Assembly: GCA_963817515.1 (NCBI GenBank)
Contig: CAWFPJ010000001.1
Location: 192,255 to 256,254, forward strand
Reading direction: 5' to 3'
Length of the DNA stretch: 64,000 nucleotides
From: DATMNI01 sp963817515
GTDB taxonomy: Bacteria > Acidobacteriota > Terriglobia > Bryobacterales > Bryobacteraceae
Part shown: in pieces, positions 58,149 through 64,000 of the stretch
How positions within the stretch are numbered: position 1 is the stretch's first letter
Layout: the number at the start of each line of letters is the position of its first letter
Made by a program: the position numbers and the translations under genes
The notes under the pieces: model-generated
Database searches by the model: none
Told to the model about the DNA's origin: nothing
The model's input: only the letters and a program-made list of their open reading frames with translations

Positions 58149-59434
58149 ATGGCGATGGAAACCAAAGACGAATGCGCGCACGGGCGCCGGTATGTCAAGG
58201 TGCGGCGGGTGGATCAGTGCGCCACCCTTGACGAACTGTTTCTGAATTGCCTGCCGGCATTCGGCGGGGCGTATCTGCGGCGGATATACCAGATTCTGGA
58301 CCGCGCCATCGGGATGGGATGCCCGCTGACGCTGGCCGTCTCCGGGCCGGTGACGGTTTCGGGCCAGCATCAGACATGGCTGATCCCCTTGATTGAAACG
58401 GGGTGGGTGGCCTATCTGAGCACCACCGATGCCGTCTGCTATCACGACGGACATCGCAGTCTCAATGCCTACAAACCAGAGGGCACAAATCCGGGCCCAT
58501 TCACGAGGTTTCCATCAACAGCGATGACGCTGCGCTGCGCGACGAAGGCACCATCCGGGTGACCGATATGGCCTTCGACGAAGGCGTGCTGCTGGACCAG
58601 GACCGCTTCATCACCGCCATGCTCCAACGGCCCGAGTTCCAGCACAAGATGACGGGCACGGAACTACGCTACCTGCTGGGCAAGTACTACGCTGCCCAGG
58701 AGACGCAGAATGGCGTGGAGGCCGGGTTGCTGTCCACCTGCTACCGCCGCGCGATTCCGATCTTCGTGGGGGCGCCCGGCGACGGCAGCGTGTTCCTGAA
58801 TTCCATGAAGCTCTGGGCCATGCGGCAGGCCGGCCTGATTGCGGATTACGGCTTCGATCTGGACCTTCACGCGGAAGTCTTCGAGGCCTGCGCTTACCAC
58901 CGCTGGGGGCTGTTCGACCACCCGGTACACGCGCTGGGCACGGTGATTCTGGGCGGCGGCGTTCCCAAAAACTACAACCTCCAGCCGGAACCGGCGCTGG
59001 GCCAGGTGCTGGGACTTCCCAACGTCCGCGGCTACCACTTCGACGTGCAGGTGGTGACGGCGCCGGTGACGGACGGGTCGCTTTCCTCCTGCCCGCCGGC
59101 CGAAGCTGTCACCTGGGGTAAGGTGGACAAGGAGACCTACCGGCAAACTACCGAGAGTATGCAGCAGGATTACTCGCTGGTTATGCCGTTTCTGGTGAAG
59201 GCCCTGCTGGAAAACCGGGAGCGCTACCGGCGCCTGGTGGAGGAAGAGGGAGCCGAAGCCGTATTCGCCCGGGAGCCCAGGGCGCGTGGGTACCTGCGCG
59301 AAGTCTCCGGGTACCGGCTGTTCGAGCAACGGCTGGAGCTGTGCACGCGGCTTACGGCCGATGTCCGGGAGAACCGTGAGTGGCTATTGGAGAGTCTGGC
59401 GTATCCGTTGGCGGGGGCTGCACAACAGGATTAA
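58149..59434 (+). CDS. Deoxyhypusine-synthase-like protein (apparent frameshift)
   Basis: The two frames give about 428 aa. The first part: KVRRVDQCATLDELFLNCLP, MGCPLTLAVSGPVTVSG. The second part: IHEVSINSDDAALRDEGTIR, ACAYHRWGLFDHPVHALGTV, PKNYNLQPEPALGQV and AEAVTWGKVDKETY, where the Lys of TWGK matches the active-site Lys of deoxyhypusine synthase. One base is missing at CCGGGCCC (58491-58498). Bacteria lack eIF5A; their homologues often act as homospermidine synthases or unknown polyamine enzymes. ATG 58155 is another start. Confidence 0.83.
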
Positions 59435-59439
59435 ATTAA

Positions 59440-59475
59440 TTAATCGGCGATTAAGTGGATTAATCGGACGATTAA
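59440..59475. repeat. Two tandem palindromes, 20 bp apart
   Basis: TTAATCG-G-CGATTAA (59440-59454) and TTAATCG-GA-CGATTAA (59460-59475). Both are perfect 7-bp-arm palindromes and begin two helical turns apart. They lie just after the DHS-like stop in an AT-rich stretch unlike the surrounding GC-rich DNA. Confidence 0.75.
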
Positions 59476-59520
59476 ATGGGATTATTCCCCGGCTAGATTA
59501 TTATTCACCGGCCACTTTGG

Positions 59521-59769
59521 TTATTCGTCGGTGGGCCGCTCGGAACGCATCCCAAGCCGTTGGCGGACCCAGCCGAATATCCGGCGGACATAAAAAAGCG
59601 AGCCGATAACGGCAGCGGCGGCCATCTGCCACAACATCGCTCCTGTACCCGGGTCTACATAGGCACTGGCCTTTTGGGGCACCGCCATGGTGAGTAATGT
59701 CAATGACAACAATGCAGCCGCTGTGCGGCCTAAGCCTTTGTGCACGCTTTCCTCCGGGTTAATAACCAT
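59521..59769 (-). CDS. Small membrane protein with VDPGTG motif
   Basis: An 82-aa protein with a signal/TM segment (TAAALLSLTLLTMAVPQKAS) followed by AYVDPGTGAMLWQMAAAAVI and GSLFYVRRIFGWVRQRLG, then a hydrophilic tail. The YVDPGTG plus membrane-helix layout occurs in small proteins of several phyla, function unknown. It is preceded by a -10-like TAAACT and an AT-rich spacer 59770-59865. The product is probably an inner-membrane protein. Confidence 0.75.
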   Translation of the reverse strand: MVINPEESVHKGLGRTAAALLSLTLLTMAVPQKASAYVDPGTGAMLWQMAAAAVIGSLFYVRRIFGWVRQRLGMRSERPTDE

Positions 59770-59865
59770 CCAACCTGTGTTGAGTTTAGCACAGATTCAG
59801 GGGCTTTGGAACGGACATTTATCGACTTATTCACAAAACTGTAAGAAAGAAATCGGTCCGGGCGG

Positions 59866-61359
59866 CTACTGGCCAGCCAGGGCGCTGCGCTTGCGGCCGA
59901 AGGGGAAGTAGATGGCAAATCCGATGAACAGCCAGACGAAAAAGCGGATCCAGGTCAATAGCGGCAAACCCATCATCAGGACCAGGCAGCAGACGATGGA
60001 AATGATTGGAAACAGAGGGACCAGGGGCACTCGGAACGAGCGCGGGCGGTCGGGCTGCTGATGCCTTAGAACGATGACGCCAGTCGAGACCAGGGCGAAG
60101 GCAAACAGGGTTCCGATATTCGAGAGTTCGGCGAAGGTGTCGATATCCCAGATTCCGGCCGGAATTCCCACCACGAAACCAGCGATCCAGGTACTGATGT
60201 AGGGCGTCTGGAAACGGCGGTGCACGGCGGAGAACATGGCCGGCAGCAGGCGGTCCCGCGACATGGCGAACCAGATGCGGGCCTGGCCGTACTGATAGAC
60301 CAGCAGTGAGGAGAGCATGCCCATGAGCGCGCCGGCCGTCACAATCAGCCGCAGGCGGTTGTATCCAAGGGCCTTAAGGGCATCGGCGACCGGGGAATCC
60401 GTGGTCAGCGTCTGGTAGTTGGCGATGCCGGTCAATACCAGGGACACGCCCGCGTACAGGATGGTACAGACCACCAGGGTGGCGATGATGCCGATGGGCA
60501 GGTCGCGCTGCGGGCGACGGCATTCTTCGGCAGCCGTAGAAACCGAATCGAACCCAATATAGGTGAAGAATACGATGGAAGCGCCCGTGAGGATGCCGGG
60601 AAAGCCATGAGGCGCAAAGGGATGCCAGTTGGCGGGCTTGATGGCTCCGGCGGCGCCAAAGCAGAAAAGCAGGATGGCGGCGATCTTGATGATCACCATG
60701 GCCACGTTGGCGTTGGCGCCTTCTTTGACGCCGCGCACCAGGACCCAGGTGACCAGCAGGGTGATGAGCAGCGCCGGAATGTTGAACCAGCCGGCGGGTC
60801 CCCCGGGCGCGGGGAAAGGCGGGTAGGCCAGTTGCGGCGGCAAATGCCAGCCGAACAGGTTGTCGCACAAATCCTGTATATAGGCCGAGAAGCCTACCGC
60901 CACCGACATGTTGGAGACGGCGTACTCCAGGATGAGGTCCCAGCCGATGATCCACGCGATCACTTCGCCCAGGATGGCGTAGGCGTAGGTGTAGGCGCTG
61001 CCGGCGATGGGGATCATGGACGCCAGTTCGGCGTAGCACAAACCGGCGAATGCGCAGGCGATGGCCACCAGGAGGAAAGAAACCGTGATGGCCGGACCGG
61101 CGCCGGGCCGGCCCAACTGGGAGCCGGCGTGCGAGCCGTAAAGCACCAGGTCTATGACCGTGGCGTTCAGAATCGATTTGATGGGAACCACTTTGCCGGC
61201 GGCCGCGGTGCCGGTGAGCGTGAATATGCCGGAGCCGATCACGGCTCCAATGCCGAGCGCGGTGAGGCTCCATGGTCCCAGGCTGCGCCGTAATTTCTTC
61301 TCCGGTTCCTCGGAGGCGGCGATGAGTGCGTCGATACTCTTCGTCCGGAAAATACTCAC
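59866..61359 (-). CDS. Amino-acid permease (APC family, cationic amino-acid transporter type)
   Basis: A 497-aa, 12-helix permease started at GTG 61359. Motifs: GPWSLTALGIGAVIGSGIFT (first half-site), AGLCYAELASMIPIAGSAYT, ILGEVIAWIIGWDLILEYAV, FFTYIGFDSVSTAAEECRRP and YQYGQARIWFAMSRDRLLP. The pattern matches CAT/YfnA-type amino-acid transporters. The substrate is not fixed by sequence. It lies upstream of the small membrane protein with a 96-bp gap. No regulator is adjacent. Confidence 0.93.
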   Translation of the reverse strand: MSIFRTKSIDALIAASEEPEKKLRRSLGPWSLTALGIGAVIGSGIFTLTGTAAAGKVVPIKSILNATVIDLVLYGSHAGSQLGRPGAGPAITVSFLLVAIACAFAGLCYAELASMIPIAGSAYTYAYAILGEVIAWIIGWDLILEYAVSNMSVAVGFSAYIQDLCDNLFGWHLPPQLAYPPFPAPGGPAGWFNIPALLITLLVTWVLVRGVKEGANANVAMVIIKIAAILLFCFGAAGAIKPANWHPFAPHGFPGILTGASIVFFTYIGFDSVSTAAEECRRPQRDLPIGIIATLVVCTILYAGVSLVLTGIANYQTLTTDSPVADALKALGYNRLRLIVTAGALMGMLSSLLVYQYGQARIWFAMSRDRLLPAMFSAVHRRFQTPYISTWIAGFVVGIPAGIWDIDTFAELSNIGTLFAFALVSTGVIVLRHQQPDRPRSFRVPLVPLFPIISIVCCLVLMMGLPLLTWIRFFVWLFIGFAIYFPFGRKRSALAGQ

Positions 61360-61397
61360 GGTGCGGCGCCTTGTTCGTGGTGTTTAAGGCCCGAGGA

Positions 61398-61556
61398 TTA
61401 ACGCTTGCGTTGGCCCTGCGCCTGGTGACGAATCTTCTTCTTTTGCGAACCGCGTGCCACGCCGGCGGCGCGTTTCGCCTTGGGGGCAGCCTTCTTACGG
61501 GCCGTGCGCTTCAGTTTCTTGCGTTCAATCTTGTCGGTGACGTTCTTCGTATTCAT
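61398..61556 (-). CDS. 52-aa highly basic protein coupled to pcrA
   Basis: A 52-aa ORF, MNTKNVTDKIERKKLKRTAR, then KKAAPKAKRAAGVARGSQKK, ending QAQGQRKR. The ATG overlaps the pcrA stop by one base (TGATG). About half the residues are Lys, Arg or Ala. It may bind nucleic acid, as small Lys/Ala-rich histone-like or ribosome-associated proteins do. No family is recognised; coupling to pcrA makes a real gene likely. Confidence 0.6.
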   Translation of the reverse strand: MNTKNVTDKIERKKLKRTARKKAAPKAKRAAGVARGSQKKKIRHQAQGQRKR

Positions 61557-63915
61557 CAGTTTCTTTTCAGTCCTGCGTACTTTTCTACCAGCTTCTTCAA
61601 TCCAAAACGAGGAAAGTTAACAGTGATCTTAGCATCTTCGCCATCGCCTTCGCGCCGCACCACCGTCCCGGTGCCGTATTTGGGGTGTTCGACGACCATG
61701 CCGGTGCGGGCGCCTCTACGCACCTGCGGCGGAGGCGGGGCCACGGTTTTGAGCGGGGCCGAACCGATGGGGCGCGGGAACTGCGGCGGAGTTCTGAGGT
61801 CGGGCTTGGGCGGCGCGGCGGGCTGGCCGGGCTTGAACGGCAGGCCGCGCTCGCCAAAAAACTGCGAGATATTGTCCACCGAATTATAAGTTTTCCCGGC
61901 GTAGGTACTGCGTTTGGACGACTGGCGGGGGTCGTGGCGCTGGAAGTGGAGATCCACCCGCCGGGATCGTCCCGCGGTCCCAGGTTCAAAATCAGATTTT
62001 CCGGAACTTCGCTGAGGAACGGCGAAGCCGTGGAGCGCTCCTGTTCCCCGCCGCCGAAACGCCGGCGGTACCTGGCCCAGGTGAGGATCAGCCGTTTGCG
62101 CGCGCGGGTCATGCCCACGTAGCAGAGACGCCGCTCCTCTTCGAGCATGGCCTCGGAATCCAAGGACCGGCTGTGCGGGAACAAGCCGTGTTCCATCCCG
62201 GAAAGGAAGACTACCGGAAACTCCAGGCCCTTGGCGTTGTGCAGGGTCATGAGGGTGACGGCGGCGCGCTCGTCGAAGGAATCGGCATCGGCCACCAGGG
62301 CGGCATGGTCCAGGAAATCGGAGATGGATTCGCCGCGCTCGGCGGCTTCGGCGGCGGCGTTGGTCAACTCGTCCACATTTTCCAGGCGGGTTTCGGCTTC
62401 CGGCGTTTTCTCCTGCTGCAGCATCCGGCGGTAGCCGGTGCGGTCCAGGATATGCCGAATCAGGTCCGGCAGCGGCGAACCGCTGGCTACGAGGGAAAGC
62501 TCCTGGATCAAATTACGAAACATCACCAGCGCAGATTGGGAGCGCGTGGAAAGGTTCTGGTCGTCGATGATGCGCTCAATGGCATCCCAAAGATTGAGGC
62601 CGTGCTCGCGTGCGTGCCGCTCGATCTGTTCCACGGTGGTGCGGCCGATACCACGCGCCGGGGTGTTGATGACGCGCAACAGACTGACCGAATCGGCGTT
62701 GGACGCGGCCAGCTTCAGGTAAGCTACGGTGTCCTTGATTTCCGCGCGCTGATAGAAGCTGAAGCCGCCCACCACGTTGTACTTGCGCCCGTAGCGGCGG
62801 AGGGCTTCTTCAATCTGCCGCGACTGAGAGTTGGTGCGGTACAGGACGGCGACGTGGTCGGCGGGATTGGCGGCCAGGTGCTTTTCGAGAGTATCGGCGA
62901 TGAACAAGGCCTCGTTTTCCGAATCGTAGGCCGAGTAGAGGCCGATCATTTCCCCGTCGCCGGATTCGGTCCAGAGCTTCTTGCCTTTGCGCGCCTTGTT
63001 GTTTTCCACCACGGCGCCGGCGGCCGCCAGAATGTTCTTGGTAGAGCGGTAATTCTGCTCCAGCCGGATGATCGCGGCGTTGGGGAAATCCTTCTCGAAA
63101 TCCAGAATATTGCGGATATCGGCGCCGCGCCAGCTATAGATGGACTGGTCCTCATCGCCAACCACGCAAACATTTTTGTGGGATTCGGAAAGCAGGCGCA
63201 TCAGCTCGTACTGGCTGCGGTTGGTGTCCTGATACTCGTCGATCATGACGTAGGCCAGGCGGCGATTCCAGGCTTCGCGGGTGGCATCGTCAATCTGCAG
63301 CACGCGAACGGCTTCAAGAAGCAGGTCGTCGAAGTCCAGGGCATTGGCCGAGCGCAGCGTCTTTTCGTATTGTTCGAAGACCGAGGCAAAGGCTTCGGAT
63401 TCCTTGTTGACGGCCTTTTTGTAAAGGTCCTGGGGCGTTTGCTTCAGGTTTTTGGCATGGCTGATTCGGGAAAGCGCCACGCGGTACTGAATGAAATCCT
63501 TTTCTTCGAGGCCGAGCGTACGATAGCCCATCTTGACGATGCCGAGCTGGTCCTCGTCATCGTAAATGCTGAAGCGCCGCGTAAAACCGGGGCGGACGCG
63601 GGCCAGCGGATCGCCATCGCGCCGCAGAAGCCGCACGCAAAAAGAGTGGAACGTGCAGACGGTGGGCTGGGATTCCAGATGGGTTTCCGCGAGCAGGGTG
63701 GAGACGCGTTCGCGCATCTCTCTGGAGGCTTTATTAGTGAAAGTGACCGCCAGGACGGCGGATGGGGGCACGCCCTTGGTGGTGATGATGTGCGCGATGC
63801 GATGCGTGATGACCCTGGTCTTACCGCTGCCTGCGCCGGCCAGGATAAGAAGGGGTCCGTCTGTGTGGGTCACCGCTTCGCGCTGTTGCGGGTTGAGCCC
63901 TTTGAGGAAGTCCAT
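61556..63915 (-). CDS. PcrA/UvrD-type DNA helicase (apparent frameshift near the C-terminus)
   Basis: About 787 aa from ATG 63915 once the shift is corrected; the longer frame enters a repeat. Motifs: GLNPQQREAVTHTDGPLLIL, AGAGSGKTRVITHRI (Walker A), AVTFTNKASREMRERV, VMIDEYQDTN, VGDEDQSIYSWRGADIR, LEQNYRSTKNIL, VTLMTLHNAKGLEFPVVFL and EERRLCYVGMTRARKRLIL. The frame changes near 61955-61965 beside a GGG run (one G missing), and the C-terminus continues MVVEHPKYGTGTVV and FGLKKLVEKYAGL, the usual PcrA tail. A 3'-5' SF1 repair helicase. Confidence 0.93.
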
Positions 63916-63969
63916 GAAATGGGGATCTGGTTTTAGTCTAGCATGTGGCTTACAGAGAGCCCGACATTG

Positions 63970-64000
63970 TGCCCGCATCAATGCGGGCATGGCAGCCTGA
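63970..64000 (+). repeat. Second-family hairpin repeat, cut by the window edge
   Basis: TGCCCGCAT-CA-ATGCGGGCA hairpin (63970-63989), then TGGCAGCCTGA, the start of the inverted GTGGAGC-family unit. It lies upstream of the helicase start at 63915, outside the coding region. Confidence 0.7.

Overview
The window looks like chromosomal DNA of an Acidobacteriota bacterium, most likely of the Solibacter/Bryobacter group. The case rests on high GC, an Oar-like TonB-dependent receptor with a carboxypeptidase-regulatory N-terminus, a VWFA-related protein of the acidobacterial type, a MoxR/DUF58/BatA gene block, and many secreted TPR and peptidase-like proteins. Taxonomy is inference. There is no rRNA, tRNA, phage, plasmid origin or CRISPR array. 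Most of the sequence is tightly packed, with frequent 1-4 bp ATGA/GTGA/TAATG overlaps.

Layout. (a) 1-11772, minus strand: an eight-gene operon-like block. In transcription order it holds a VWA/GATase-like membrane protein, a caspase/legumain-like peptidase, a TPR-gluzincin peptidase, MoxR AAA ATPase, a GxxExxY nuclease-like cassette with inverted repeats, a DUF58 protein, a BatA-type VWA protein, and a large membrane-anchored protein running off the left edge. (b) 12-17 kb: a DUF5060/DUF4038 glycosidase-like protein, tsaB, a ferritin-VIT1 fusion, a decayed TadG-like fragment and a DUF1080 protein. (c) 17.3-23.4 kb: a TolC/adaptor/RND efflux operon. (d) 23.5-28.5 kb: split LigD-type polymerase and ligase genes, an MBL hydrolase, an alpha/beta hydrolase and a two-rhodanese sulfurtransferase. 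(e) 28.5-36.4 kb: a VWFA-related protein, an Oar-like receptor, and ethanolamine permease-eutB-eutC. (f) 36.4-48.9 kb: a TPR lipoprotein, a NarXL-type two-component system, VOC, MarR, a degenerate receiver, FecR, nucleotide-sugar dehydrogenase, ALDH, AraC, PEBP and MsrB. (g) 49-52.5 kb: a REP-associated tyrosine transposase inside inverted REP-like ends, a second caspase-TPR protein, a half-size asparaginase and a mini LuxR HTH protein. (h) 52.5-64 kb: groES-groEL, a Clp-type AAA ATPase fused to a receiver domain, infA, cspA with an attenuator-like leader, an orphan Cas6-like RNase, a deoxyhypusine-synthase homologue, an APC permease, a 52-aa basic protein and PcrA/UvrD helicase.

Three dispersed repeat families thread through the window: REP-like elements tied to the transposase, a second hairpin repeat with a GTGGAGC...GCCTGCCATG core, and the CGCAGAG-type repeats that flank the GxxExxY gene. 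Several promoters put a -10 box 6-8 nt before the start codon, which suggests common leaderless mRNAs. Six single-base frameshifts lie in or beside short base runs of otherwise conserved genes (tsaB, eutB twice, cas6-like, DHS-like, pcrA). The pattern is more like sequence error than biology, but needs raw reads to settle.
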